From Atherix ibis (taxonomy: Eukaryota; Arthropoda; Insecta; Diptera; Athericidae): 64,000 bases of DNA. The translations under genes were made by a program, and so were the position numbers. The stretch spans positions 1,529,773 through 1,593,772 of the forward strand of contig CATQJD010000001.1 of NCBI GenBank assembly GCA_958298945.1, written 5' to 3'. Positions 1-11,369 of the stretch are shown piece by piece (the stretch's first letter is position 1; each line of letters opens with the position of its first letter). The notes under the pieces are model-generated. The model was not told where the DNA came from. It searched no databases and worked only from the letters and a program-made list of their open reading frames with translations.

Positions 1-472
1 ATTATTTGACGTTTTGAAACATTTAATAGATTTTATGGATAATAATATAAATAAAATTGTATTAAAAATAGCGAGCAGATTCGCAATTGATTATAAATAA
101 ATTTTACAATAAGAATTTGAACCTGTTTGTATAATTCCTCATGACACTGGTATCATACCAACAACCATGGCCATACTGAGTTTAAACAAACTATTTTTCA
201 TACATATGTGTTGGTGAAAAAATTTTTATTTTGATTTGAACCATCGAAGCGAATATTCAGAATGAATATTATAGCTGTTTTCCATAGCATCAATTTTGCT
301 ACTCAAAGGTACTTGTAGCTGTCACCATCTACTCTACCTCGTAGAAATGAGTACTTCGCATTCATAGTTACCCATACAATTTACAGTAGGGAGATTTTAG
401 TTCCCAAAATGAAAATATATGGCTTAGCGGGTTCGTTGGTTATTTTGGTTATGTTATTTACTGACGTCAATC
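1..472. other. AT-rich stretch without a recognised gene
   Basis: No open frame or element match is visible here. The sequence stops resembling the neighbouring gypsy fragment at about 473, so this is either flanking DNA or another, unrecognised repeat. Confidence 0.5.
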
Positions 473-2021
473 AGTTAAAAATATAGCGATGAAATCCAAA
501 TGACGTAGTTGCGTGGTGATGCTTTGTCTGGTTTCTGTAGAAACGCGAAAATCAGCGGCTTATGATCAGTGTAAATGATGCAGTTTCGATATTCGATCAT
601 GTATTTGAAAAATTTAATTGATTGATAGATAGCCAATAACTCACGATCATAAGTGCTGTATCTGATTTGCGTGTCGGTTATTCATTTTGAGTAAAATCCC
701 AATGGCTGTAATTTATTGTTCACGATTTGTTGCAGAACTGCACCTACAGCAAAATCACTGGCATCAACACGAAGTACCAATTGGGCTCTCGATTATCTCA
801 ACTGGATGAGATAAACAAGAGCTGCGTTAGCTTCGTCGGAATAACCAATCAGTGATTGGTCCTTTTCCTTGTTCCGCATAATTAGGGACTGTAGTTTTTC
901 CTGTGTTGCATCTGCATGTGGAAGGAAAGGCCGATAAAAATTCATGAACAGAAAAAAACGACGAAGTTCGAACGCTTTTTTTGGCTTTTTTCGGTTATCA
1001 TGTGTCCCAAAAACAGAACTGTTGGTTTTCCAATGTCGCATTTCGCCACGTTGATTTTTATTTTGAATTGTTGCAGACGATTTGAAACCAATTCTAAATG
1101 TGTGCGTTGCTCCGTTTCATCCTTGGACGTGATGCAAATGTCATCGATGTACACATAAACAAAATCTAAATCGTGAAAAATCTGGTTCATGTAACGTTGA
1201 AAAGTTTGTGAGGCATTGCGAAGACCGAGTGGAATGAATTTGAATTCGAAGAGACCGAATGGCGTAATGATGGCTGTTTTTTACGGCTCTCTTCGTCGAG
1301 TGGGACCTGATGATATGCTTTGATGAGATCAATTTTTGTGAAAATGGTTTTTACAGCAAAATTTTGAGCAAAATCATGGATGTGTGGAAGAGTCCGGAAC
1401 CGTTATAGCGTTGAGTCGCCTATAATCACCGCATGGGCGCCACTCGCAATTGTGTTTTTTTACCATTGGTAGCGGACTGGCCCATGGACTTTTACTTGGT
1501 TGACAAATGCCTGCTCGCGTCATGATTTCAAATTCCTTTTTTGCAGCATTTAATTTCTCGGTGTCTAGTCGACGCGCGCGTGAAAAAATGGGTCGTCCAT
1601 ATGTAATTATTTGATGGTTGACATTCGACGTAAGTGTTGGTGAGTTGAATGATGGCGGTTGCGCTAAATCTCTAAATTTATCGAAAATGTCAAAAAAATT
1701 GATTGATTTGTTGATGGTGCTGATCCGTTGATAGGTGGCCAGTTGATAGATGCGGCCGGCGTTTATTTTTGTAATTTGATCAATCAACCGTTTGCTCTTA
1801 ATATCGACGAGCAAATTGAAATAGTCTAAAAAATCAGCGCCAATAATTGCTTGTTTAACGTCAGCGATAACGAATTTCCAAGTGAAATTTCTGCGAAATC
1901 CCAAATTTACTTTTATGTGTGTTTTTCCAAATGTTTTTATCAGTGTGCCATTTGCGGTGAAAAGTTGATAACCATCGGTGTTTGAAGTGCTACCGTTGTA
2001 TGCCTTTGGAATAACTTAAAC
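473..2021 (-). mobile_element. Truncated Ty3/gypsy pol fragment (PR end, RT, RNase H)
   Basis: Read on the minus strand, this is a close relative of the pol gene in the complete gypsy element at 5,072-10,211; it corresponds to about 6,960-8,570 of that copy. An open stretch at 1,374-1,904 carries the protease tail and the start of RT, including CGDYRRLNAITVPD. Further on, VYVYIDDICI (near 1,140-1,170) holds the YIDD catalytic box of reverse transcriptase, and the RNase H region follows towards 480. The copy is cut at both ends and has no LTR. It lacks about 60 bp between the YIDD region and the FELRRFFLFMNFYRPF block (near 975-1,000), and it has several frameshifts. It is a dead fragment of the same family, inserted or rearranged independently of the copy 3 kb away. 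Confidence 0.9.
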
Positions 2022-2574
2022 TAGGGAAGCCAGTGGTCGAAACTCGACCACACATTTCTTCAGCGATTGTTAATAACGAACTAACAATAGTTTTTTATTT
2101 TTTTATTTTATTTATTAATTTGCGACTTTTTTTTCTGTAATTCAAATGTGATTAGTAATTTGTTGTAGCACATTTAACTTGAAATAGATTGTTCATTTTT
2201 TTTCCCGTAAATATTTTTAAATTTTTCTTGTTCTTCCCAATCTTTGCCAGTCATGTTCCCTGATCTGCCTTGCGCAATGATTCTTCCATCAGCGAACAGA
2301 TTAATTATGTCCACTCATTTAGCGTGTTCACCGTACTTGGCAGCGTATGCACCTGTAATATATTATAAATGTTTTATATTATTTTTTCTAAGAATTTTTT
2401 TTCTTGAAAAATTACCAATGAATTCGCGTAAATTCCAATGAATTCGCGTACACCCTTTCCTTTAAAGGTGTACAATACGGTGTGTATCTTTTGGTCACTT
2501 TCATGTTGTTCGCCCTCTGCTCGAACTGGGTAATTGTCAGCGTATGATTCTTCAATTTCATAAGTAGCGAGATT
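2022..2574. other. AT-rich interval; possible decayed spliced ORF on minus strand
   Basis: No known family is recognised. On the minus strand an open frame runs down from about 2,570 to an intron-like segment at 2,353-2,415 (63 nt, GT...AG), then stops 15 codons later. A 15-bp direct repeat containing GCGAATTCATTGG lies just before the putative donor (about 2,415-2,455). The frame joins the Helitron helicase remnant directly, so it may only be read-through. Confidence 0.3.
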
Positions 2575-3550
2575 TACTTGAATTTAAAAAATTAACTGGA
2601 AAATTATTTGCCTCAGATTTATTCTCACAAATCATTTTGTCGAAACTGAAATAAATTCTACTTTCACCATAAATGTGATTCAATACATCGTTATTTATCA
2701 AAGCACAATCATCGTTAGTAGGTGCTAACACAACGGATTCCAACATCCGGTTAGACAAAATAGTTTCATTTATGTCACCGAAAATGTCATTTAATATATT
2801 ATCTTCATTACCCACTAAATGTTGTGGTATTTCTATAACATCTTCACCGTACAGTGGGTATGTTTTTAGTTCACCATTGCCGAGTTTTTTCAAAAATCCA
2901 ACAAAATCAATTTCTTCTGGGAGAGCTCTCATATTTTGTGTCAAAGTCACATGATGAAAAGAATTAAATTCTGTCCAACTTGTAGCACAATTTTCAATTA
3001 ATATTGCACGTGATCCATGGGGTACCACGGGTAGGATTTGACGAAAATCAACACACATGAAAATAGTTTTTCTCGCAAAAACCTTTCGTTTATTTGCTTG
3101 ATTGATGTATATATCTTTCAAAAAATTATCAATACATTTCAATACTTGAATTGGACACATAGATATTTCATCAATAATAATCAAGGACGCCGTGTTTATA
3201 TAATTTGTGTAATTACTGTAAGCTTTGATATTTGTCATTTTTATTGGTAACTTAAAGGCGTTATGAAGTGTTCTTCCACCATTTAACAATGTTGCAGCAA
3301 TTCCACTAAATGCAGTGGCAATGCATGTAAGATTTAATGAAAGTATCTCATGAATGATAGCAGTTTGACATGGGCTGCCAAACAAAAAAAATTTGAACCT
3401 GTATCGTGGTATTGTACTTCACGAATAACTCTATCAATAACATTGCGCTGTTCATCATTTGCTCTTTCATATATTTCATTGAATAAAAACTATTCCTGCT
3501 GTACATCGAAATGATCATCAATGTCATCATGTTCTGTCATTGCTCTAGGT
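2575..3550 (-). pseudogene. Helitron-1 Pif1-like helicase domain, truncated
   Basis: This would be the ATP-dependent 5'-3' DNA helicase part of the Helitron protein. Visible motifs are EIYERANDEQRNVIDRVIRE (the lead-in to the helicase), AFSGIAATLLNGGRTLHNAF (motif Ia region), LIIIDEISMC (Walker B/DE box), FRQILPVVPHGSRA (motif III region) and LTQNMRA (motif IV region). Where the family has GPGGTGKT, the reading is FGSPCQTA, so the Walker A loop has lost its GKT core. A frame change occurs near 3,385-3,400. The conserved C-terminal block ending in the QLYVA.SR motif is absent because the copy ends near 2,575. Confidence 0.88.
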
Positions 3551-3570
3551 ACTGGCAGCCCAATTGTTAA

Positions 3571-3985
3571 TCATGTTACATTATGAGTAATTAAAATTTC
3601 TTCAATTTCGAGGAGTGCTCGATTAAATGAATTGTCTTCATTAAGACCATCTCTAACAAAATCTTCACATAGACTTTCTTTAAATTCATTCCAAAGCGCT
3701 AATGCATTTGCAGGAATATTCAAAGCACAAATGATCGCAAATAAAATTCGCATCTGTTTTGGCATATTAAATCCCTTTGCTTCGTTGAGACATAATCTCC
3801 ATTCATTATCATTCGATGCTATGCCACGCGCATGACATTCTTCTATAAATGTGTTATATACAATGCCATTATATTTTCGAACATCTTCATATGATTTTGG
3901 TCCTTCAACATGCAACAAAAGCAATATCAAATGAAATAGTTCTATTTCTTTCGGAGAAACCATATACATTCTGGTTATTAGAATG
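3571..3985 (-). pseudogene. Helitron-1 linker between Rep and helicase
   Basis: This 132-residue open stretch reads SPKEIELFHLILLLLHVEGP, then SYEDVRKYNG, then NEWRLCLNEA and MPKQMRILFAIICALNIP. These blocks lie between Rep and helicase in Helitron proteins. Residues ALALWNEFKESLCEDF near its end are the expected entry to the helicase half. The frame is open across the whole segment. It is separated from the helicase frame by a stop near 3,565. Confidence 0.85.
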
Positions 3986-3989
3986 TATA

Positions 3990-5071
3990 ATTTATATTAT
4001 ATAATATATATTCACTCTTCTCACCCATTTTTTGTTGGAGTCTTTCCAAATATAATGCATTGGAATATCCGTATACTTATATTGATTAGCTAATGAATCA
4101 CTTTCATTTAATCTAAAAAATGCCAATAATTTCGTTATTTTTTTCATTTTGAACTGCTTGTCGTTCTTGTCCCGCGCGAAATATAATATTTTGTCTTTTT
4201 GGTAAATGAATGTCAAGTCGAATTATTGTGTGTGATTAAAAATGCATTGGAAATTCATAAATGCACCACATTACTTCTGTGGATCCAACAAAAATACCAT
4301 TCAAAAAATTACTCACTTCGTCTATGTCTAATTGTTCATTTCCAACATTAGCTGTATTCTCAGTGCGAATTCTAACAGTGGCACTGTCGTACCCCTTATA
4401 CACATACTTGTATATGTATTTTATTCTTTTTACTGAAGTACAAACCTCAGCATTTAAATGGCAATTAAATTTGGCAAGCAGAAATGGATTATAAGGAACG
4501 ACAAAACGATTGTCAAGAGATTTTCCTCTGACATCAACAGAAACTCCATTATCGCGTCGCCTATACAACGGATAACCATTAACTGATTCTTTTGTATTTT
4601 CTACAAAAATTTTTGGGAAATTATTTGAACACTTCCCATCCCTCATACAAACGGAATTTGGTTTCAAAATTCCACACAGGCCATGCATCATATGTTTTCT
4701 AACATATTCATGCATTTTTGGATTCTCGTTTATATGTGGAATTTCTGCACAAACTGATTTGTCTATGTCCACTGTCCCCACAGCTTTATCATTTTCGCAC
4801 AAACTAACTAAAATATGCGCGTGAGGTAATCCCCGCTTTTGAAACTCTATCGTATAAATTATAACCTCTACTCTACCAAAAATATGTTCATGTGTAATAG
4901 CAAAAAGTAATTCTTTTAATTTTGACTTGAATACTCTAATAACTATTTCTGGTCTCAAATTTTATTTATCTATTAAATCAATATTTTGTACAATTTCTGG
5001 CCAATTAGGATTACAGGTCATTGTTATAAAAAGAGATGGCTAACCAAATTTCTGAATAATAGACATTGCAT
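3990..5071 (-). pseudogene. Helitron-1 Rep (HUH nuclease) catalytic domain
   Basis: Rep nicks and joins single strands during rolling-circle transposition. In the 240-residue stretch 4,958-4,236 the HUH motif is GLPHAHILVSL (near 4,830-4,800). The tyrosine-containing motif 3 is IKYIYKYVYKGYDSA (near 4,420-4,380), with Tyr residues on both sides of the KY pair as expected. Upstream, 5,071-4,960 reads as LFITMTCNPNWPEIVQNI and NLRPEIVIRVFKSKLKELL, classic Rep motif 1 surroundings, but with in-frame stops. The C-terminal piece (4,216-3,990) keeps YKYTDIPMHYIW. The domain begins exactly at the gypsy insertion and its N-terminal partner resumes at 10,212. Confidence 0.92.
5068..5071. repeat. Target-site duplication GCAT, left copy
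   Basis: GCAT at 5,068-5,071 precedes the 5' LTR and is repeated at 10,212-10,215 after the 3' LTR. Removing the element plus one copy restores an uninterrupted Helitron codon series across the site, which supports the boundaries. Confidence 0.88.
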
Positions 5072-5322
5072 TGTGGCAAAGTGCACTTATAACTGAAACA
5101 GACACACACATGTGGCAACGTGCACTTAAAAACCGACACATGTACACAACATCAGTCGTACGAGAACACCCGTCAGCAACACAAGTAGCATAATAAAATT
5201 AATATAAAAACAGATCGCATTTAACTTATCTATGTTAAGATTAATTTCAATAAAAATGAATATGTAAATATAAATAAATAAAATGTGTTATAATTAACCA
5301 CGAGTTATTATAAAAACCCATA
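5072..5322 (+). repeat. 5' LTR of gypsy-1
   Basis: The LTR is 251 bp long, begins TGTGGCAAAGTGCAC and ends ACCCATA. It matches 9,961-10,211 with about eight substitutions and no indels. AATAAA-like signals occur in its 3' half. The GCAT duplication fixes the outer edge; a TG...CA reading would end two bases earlier. Confidence 0.92.
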
Positions 5323-5338
5323 TTGGTGACCCCGACGT
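5323..5338 (+). promoter_or_regulatory. Primer-binding site of gypsy-1
   Basis: TTGGTGACCCCGACGT directly follows the LTR. Its TGG start fits the complement of a tRNA CCA end. The decayed element at 13,377-15,190 has the near-identical TTGGTGACCCCAACG in the same place. I did not assign the tRNA. Confidence 0.75.
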
Positions 5339-5976
5339 AAAGGGTATCGTACGACTCATGTTGGTGTGTGTAATGGTGAAATTCAGCAAATAGTGATAAG
5401 AACTGTACATTCTCAAGTGCGCAATTTGTTGCAAGCTTACAAAAAAGAAAAATTAAATTAACAGACTATATACGTGTACATGTGCACATATTGGGAGCGA
5501 AACGGCTGAAGAGAAACAAGAAGAGCAGATTATTGCATTGACTGGCAGTGCGTTTCTGTATGTACGTTATTTAGTTAGATGGTGAAATTGCACTGACAGA
5601 TTTAAAAAAAGGTGAACTTTACGCAACGGCGACAGTCAAACATTCAGCAGCAAAATCGGGTACCATAGAAGCTGAACATAAAGTAATACACAATCGTTCA
5701 TCAGTAAGGATAGCCTGCAAGTTACTTCATCTGTGACGTCAGCGTCAGTCAACGTCAGTGTCAGCGTTAGCGTCAGTGTGAGCAATCGCAGTAGACAAAA
5801 GTAACAGAGTGTGTAGAAAAGGAGTTCTGGATCCAAATTGGATATTTAAATCGTTGCGAGAGAATTCAAACAAACTAATTTGATAAGGAAAGGGGTAATT
5901 GTGAAAAACTATCGCCCTGAAAAAAAGATACAGAAATAATTTTATTATTATTGGTTGAAATTTTCAAAATTTCGCA
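5339..5976 (+). other. gypsy-1 5' leader
   Basis: Untranslated leader between the primer-binding site and gag. It includes a short GTCAGYGT-type tandem tract (about 5,735-5,780). A roughly 100-bp piece of the same leader (relative of about 5,635-5,735) recurs as an isolated fragment at 18,699-18,800. Confidence 0.7.
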
Positions 5977-6840
5977 ATGTCAACCAATAATCCACTGAAG
6001 GTAAATCCTCTATTACCAGAATTTCAAGAGGCAGGCGATATTTCTCAAAATAATTCGGGAGATCAGATTCACAGGGTGTCTGTCAAACCAGCACCATTCA
6101 TAAAAACAGCTCCAAAATTATATTTCATGCAGATGGAAGCTCAGTTTTTATTAGCTGGCATTTACAACAGATTCAACGAAATTCTATCACATTTTGGGAT
6201 CGTTGGATCCGCAATTTCTACAGCCAGTCATTAACATCATTGAACATCCGCCATTATTGGATATATATGAAACACTCAAAACACGAATTTTAGCCGAATT
6301 CTCACATTCTGATCAGCAAAAACTGCGTATATTATTAAAAGAAACCGAATTGGGTGATGCCAAGCCATCACAACTTCTTCGAAAAATGCGTGAGTTGTCA
6401 AATAATGCACTCTCAGATGAGGCGTTAAAAACACTGCGGATTGAACGTTTGACAGAACAAATTCGTCCTATTATCTCCACTACTGACGGCGATTTGACAA
6501 AAATTGCAAGCATAGCGGACAAAATTTTAGAAATTACAACGTTTCGACAAATTAGCGAGGTAGCAACGCCCTCTACTTCACGGGAAACCTCTGACGACAT
6601 GTAACATCAAATTCACGCTTTAACCCATCAGATTGAGGAACTGTCAAAGAAGTTCTCCCAGTTTTCGAATAATCGTGGACGCTCACAAAGTCTCGTGAAT
6701 CAAAATATCGCAGACGATCTACTTCACGTCCTAACAATAATAGTCCATTCTGCTATTATCACTTCAGGTTCGGTGTAATGGCGCGAAAATGTACCGAACC
6801 TTGTAAATTTTCGTCCACTAAAGAGGACTCAAAAAACTAA
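5977..6840 (+). pseudogene. gypsy-1 gag, frameshifted
   Basis: Gag would form the particle and bind the RNA. The N-terminal part (5,977-6,234) contains VKPAPFIKTAPKLYFMQMEA and EAQFLLAGI. After a frameshift near 6,190, the next frame continues with SLDPQFLQPVINIIEHPPLL, LKTRILAEFSHSDQQKLR and ELGDAKPSQLLRKMRELSNN. These are the blocks of the insect gypsy Gag type that uses an atypical C-terminal finger. That finger is visible as YCYYHF followed by a Cys-rich end (6,750-6,820). A TAA at 6,602-6,604 and a further shift interrupt it. The start ATG at 5,977 follows the leader and precedes the conserved block. Confidence 0.85.
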
Positions 6841-6904
6841 TTAATTCCACTTCCGAAACAATGGCGAGCGAAGTAGACACCTCGACAAGTAAACGTCTTT
6901 TCAT

Positions 6905-8622
6905 TTTTATCGCCAAAGCAACAGAAAATATTTGATCGACACGGGTGCTGACATTTCAGTTATTCCAAAGGCCTACTACGGTAGCACTTCAAACGCCGAT
7001 GGTTATCAACTTTTTGCCGCAAATGGCACACTGATAAAAACATTTGGAAAAACACATATAAAAGTAAATTTGGGATTTCGCAGAAATTTCACTTGGCAAT
7101 TCGTTATCGCTGACGTTAAACAAGCAATTAGTGGCGCTGATTTTTTAGACCATTTCAATTTACTCGTCGATATCAAGAGCAAACGGCTGATTGATCAAAT
7201 AACAAAAATGAACGTCGACTGTATCTATAAACTAGCCACATATCAACGGATCAGCATCATCAACAAATCAATCAATTTTTTTGACATTTTCGACAAATAC
7301 AGGGATTTAGCGCAACGGCCATCATTCAACTCATCAATACATAAGTCGAATGTCAACCATCAAATAATTACAAATGGACAACCCATTTTTTCACGCGCGC
7401 GTCGACTAGACACCGAGAAATTAAATGCTGCAAAAAAGGAATTTGAAATCATGACGCGAGCAGGCATTTGTCAACCAAGTAAAAGTCCATGGGCCAGTCC
7501 GCTACCAATGGTAAAAAAACACAATGGCGAGTGGCGCCCATGCGGTGATTATAGGCGACTCAACGCTATAACGGTTCCGGACTCTTCCACACATCCATGA
7601 TTTTGCTCAAAATTTTGCTGTAAAAACCATTTTCACAAAAATTGATCTCATCAAAGCATATCATCAGGTCCCACTCGACGAAGAGAGCCGTAAAAAAACA
7701 GCCATCATTACACCATTCGGTCTCTTCGAATTCAAACTCATACCATTTGGTCTTCGAACGCCTCACAAACGTTTCAACGCTACATGAACCAGATTTTTCA
7801 CGACTTGGATTTTGTTTATGTGTACATCGATGACATTTGCACCGCGTCAAAGGATGAAACGGTGCACCGCACACATTTAGAATTGGTTTTAAATCGTCTG
7901 CAACAATTCAATATAAAAATCAACGTGGCGAAAAGCGACATTGGAAAACCAACAGTTTTATTTTTGGGACACATGATTACCGCAAATGGAATACTTCCGA
8001 ATACCGAAAAAACTGATGCAATTTTGAACTTCAACAAGCCACAAAATGCGTTCGAACTTCGCCGTTTTTTACTTTTCATGAATTTTTATCGGCGTTTCCT
8101 ACCACATGCAGCTGCAACACAAGGAAAACTACAGTCCCTTATTAGGGGGAACAAGAAAAAGGACCAATCACTGATTAAATGGTTCGACGAAGCTAACGTA
8201 GCTTTCGAAAAATGCAAGTCAGACTTAGCATCTGTCACTTGTTTGTTTCATCCAGTAACGGGAGCCCAATTGGTACTTCATGTTGATGCCAGCGATTTTG
8301 CTGTAGGCGCAGTTCTGCAACAAATCGTGGACAATAAATTACAGCCATTGGGATTTTACTCAAAAAGAATGACCGACACGCAAACCAGATACAGCACTCA
8401 TGATCGTGAGTTATTGGCCATATACCAATCAATTAAATTTTTCAAATACATGATCGAAGGTCGAAACTGCATCATTTACACTGATCATAAGCCGCTGATT
8501 TTCGCATTTGTACAGAAACCAGACAAAGCACCACCACGACAACTACGTCATTTGGATTTCATCAGTCAATTTTCAACTGATATACATACGTCACGTGTCC
8601 GGAAGGAACAATATTATTGCTG
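6905..8622 (+). pseudogene. gypsy-1 pol part 1: protease, RT, RNase H
   Basis: The aspartic protease signature is LIDTGADISVIPKAYY (near 6,930). RT begins with RRLDTEKLNAAKKEFEIM and SPWASPLPMVKKHNGEWRP, then CGDYRRLNAITVPD. A short deletion near 7,585 shifts the frame, and a second near 7,757 shifts it again. The frame then reads VYVYIDDICTASKDE, with YIDD as the metal-binding box, followed by FLGHMIT and FELRRFLLFMNFYRRFLPHA. RNase H shows LVLHVDASDFAVGAVLQQ, THDRELLAIYQ and YTDHKPLIFAF with acidic residues in place. The frame is lost again near 8,578. All domains are recognisable but no single frame spans them. Confidence 0.92.
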
Positions 8623-9938
8623 ATGCACTCTCACGCATTGAAACAATTTCAAAGGACTTAAGCATCGAGCTCATCGCAGCTTCGCAAATCGACGACAACA
8701 AACTTGAACAAATTCTAAAAAACCCAAGTTCGTCATTAAAACTTGCGCGGGTATCATTACCCAATTCAAATCACCAATTATATTGCGACAAGTCAACTGA
8801 CAACATTCGTCCATACATTGCTTCGAATCTTCGCAGACCAATCTTCGAACTATTTCACAATGCGTCACATCCAGGGAAGCGGGCAACAATCAAAATGATA
8901 CGAAAAATATTTTTGGTCCAACATGAAAGCTAACATTTCAAAATGGACGTCGTCTTGCATTCAGTGCCAAAAATGCAAAATTGTACGACACAACAGAGCT
9001 ATTTTGGACAATTTCAAGGTACCAAACAACGATTTCAACACATCAACATTGATATTGTTGGCCCATTGCCAACGTCAAATAATCATTGCTACGTACTCAC
9101 ATGCATCGATCGTTTTTGACGATGGCCAGTAGCCATTCCCATCGATCACATAACTGCAGAAACGTGCGCAAAAGCTCTGATTAGTGGTTGGATCACAAAC
9201 TACGGTGTACCGCAATACATTACCACTGATCAGGGGCGTCAATTTGATTCAACTCTTTTTAACGAACTCAACAAGATCATTGGATGTAAACATTTTCGCA
9301 CTGCGGCGTATCACCCACAATCCAATGGACTCATCGAACGATTACATCGAACACTTAAAGCCGCAATTAAATGTTATGCCAATGCATCGAATTGGTCTGA
9401 CATTCTTCCATTACTTCTACTCAGTCTTCGAACGATGTTCAAACCGGACATTAATGCTTCGCCAGCTGAAATGATTTTTGGTCAAACACTACGAATTTCT
9501 GGAGATTTTCTCGAGACAGCTCCGCTCACAAAAGACACATCAGACTTTGTCAATGAACTAAGAAACATGATGAAAAATTTGCAACCAGTGAAGACATCAA
9601 ACCATTCGTCCAATAATTATCATGTGCAGAAAAGCCTAGGAGATTGCGCTCACGTATTTCCACGTGATGACAAAGTACGGCCGCCATTAAAGGCACCTTA
9701 CGACGGCCCATTCAAAGTTGTTCGCCGAACACACAAGAATTTCGACATTATTGTCGATGGCATCGAAAAAACCGTCACAATTGACGGACTGAAAGCCCCC
9801 ATCATCGAAATGGAAGAACTACCCAGTGAAAATTTTACAGAGCCGCCAACCAACATAATAAAAAAATCATCATCGGAACAAACACGTTCAGGGAGAATTA
9901 TTCGTCCACCGAACAGATTCGTTCACTTTATAACGTGA
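8580..9938 (+). pseudogene. gypsy-1 pol part 2: integrase
   Basis: This integrase would insert the cDNA. The HHCC zinc region is read from FHNASHPGKRATIKMI to CIQCQKCKIVRHNRA (8,850-9,000). The catalytic core carries the DDE residues in HINIDIVGPLP, ITTDQGRQFDS and SNGLIERLHRTLKAAI (9,040-9,370), but in different frames with stops such as the one near 9,118. The last frame (9,435-9,938) keeps NASPAEMIFGQTLRISGDF, PYDGPFKVVRRTHKNF and an extended tail ending RIIRPPNRFVHFIT. No env follows; 22 bases separate the stop from the 3' LTR. Confidence 0.9.
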
Positions 9939-9948
9939 GCAAGTCACT

Positions 9949-9958
9949 GGTGGGGGAG
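9949..9958 (+). promoter_or_regulatory. Polypurine tract of gypsy-1
   Basis: GGTGGGGGAG, two bases before the 3' LTR, is the expected plus-strand primer. Confidence 0.8.
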
Positions 9959-9960
9959 TA

Positions 9961-10211
9961 TGTGGCAAAGTGCACTTATAACTGAAACAGACACATACAT
10001 GTAGCAACGTGCACTTAAAAATCGACACATGCACACAACATCAGTCGTACGAGAACACCCGTCAGCAACACACGTAGCATAATAAAATTAATATAAAAAC
10101 AGATCGCATTTAACTTATCTATGTTAAGATTAAATTCAATAAAAATGAATATGTAAATATAAATAAATAAAATGTGTTTTAATTAACCACGAGTTTTTAT
10201 AAAAACCCATA
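9961..10211 (+). repeat. 3' LTR of gypsy-1
   Basis: 251 bp, same length as the 5' LTR and the same TGTGGC start. It is followed directly by GCAT (10,212-10,215), the right copy of the target-site duplication. Confidence 0.92.
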
Positions 10212-11309
10212 GCATCCAGATAATTTTGGTACATATTTCTGGGTGATCCAGTAAAAGAAGATGGCAATATAATTTTGCGACCAATACTAACTCCACCAGC
10301 TATATGTGTTTGTAAATAATCTGTTATATTATGGTAAACATCATACCGCAAATTGTCTTGATTTTGTATTATGTAATTTAATCGAGTACCCTCAATTCGA
10401 ACATACATGTCAACGATCCATTGCAAAAATAATTTATGTGATTTGTGTAATAAACTAAAAAATTCATTCCGTATTGCTAATCTATAACATGCATATTGTA
10501 ACATGGTTACTCTAGTTCTTGGTTGTGCTGCATTAGATGTGCTTTCTCTATTATAAACAATATTTACATGCCACCCTATGTCACCACATGAAAACAACAA
10601 CGGATAGGCTAATGGGTCTAATGCCGAATCCAAAACAGATACATTTTGAATAATGCCATTTGTTTTAGAAAAGGCTATCATGTTTCTTTCGAAAGGTGGC
10701 TCCCCATCAAGAGTCGTAAATACAATATAACAGCTACATCAGTCTGTGTTGTATCGTTATACCTACGTAAATCTGTTTCTCGATTCACTGTAATGACCAT
10801 ACATATTTCTCTATCCGCATTATCTATACATTCACAGTGATCTTTCATTGTGCGAAAAGAACGAATAAATTTATTAACTCGTTCTAATTCAAGAGAAAGT
10901 TCTCTCATCAAAATTATATCGCATGAGTTATTTGATTTTTGTCGCATTCTAAAATTCACTGCAGTATCTACATCATAAAAGTATAATTGTGCATACAAAG
11001 GCATGCGACCGTATGGATTTGCCAATGGTCCAGATCTATGATAAAATGTATCGTGAATTTTAAAGTGATATACACCACCTAAAATCGTCTCAGAAATATT
11101 CGCTTCAGAACTAACCATCGCAAATGCTGAATTATAGTTTCGAATATACTGTAATTAAAATAATTCGATGTGAGCCCATGATAAAGTGAATTAAATTTGT
11201 CATTTTGTGTGAATGCCGGCAAATTTACTTTTCCCTTATGACAACACATGGTAAATGCTGTTCTATCGCGCATGGTGATTTCTGATTTAAAATGCATTGC
11301 TTACAGTAT
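10212..11309 (-). pseudogene. Helitron-1 N-terminal domain
   Basis: The order on the minus strand is MHFKSEITMRDRTAF and CCHKGKVNLP (11,297-11,230), then IRNYNSAFAMVSSEAN and GGVYHFKIHDTFYHRSGPL (11,150-11,040), RMPLYAQLYFYDVDTAVNFR, and finally DPLAYPLLFSCGDIGWH and NMYQNYLDAM at the gypsy edge (10,215). This is the standard Helitron Rep N-terminal region, with the CC..GK zinc-associated block. Frames change near 11,150 and near 10,680. The YLDAM block joins the Rep sequence at 5,071 once the gypsy element is taken out. Confidence 0.9.
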
Positions 11310-11369
11310 CTGCATTGTGAATTCAACAAACGAATATCAAAACTTTCAAAATTAATTGGAACCACTTAC

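Larger units (their letters stand above)
5072..10211 (+). mobile_element. Complete gypsy-type LTR retrotransposon (gypsy-1)
   Basis: This element of about 5.1 kb has equal 251-bp LTRs, a primer-binding site, gag, pol in the order protease-RT-RNase H-integrase, and a polypurine tract. It has no env-like ORF between integrase and the 3' LTR. By hand alignment the two LTRs differ at about eight positions, so the insertion is not very recent. Both gag and pol contain several stops and frameshifts, so the copy is not autonomous. It lies in Helitron-1 in the opposite orientation. The pol order places it in Ty3/gypsy (Metaviridae-like elements). Confidence 0.95.

Noticed and set aside
5072..10211. 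Endogenous retrovirus with env
   Set aside because: Only 22 bases separate the pol stop from the 3' LTR, so there is no room for env.
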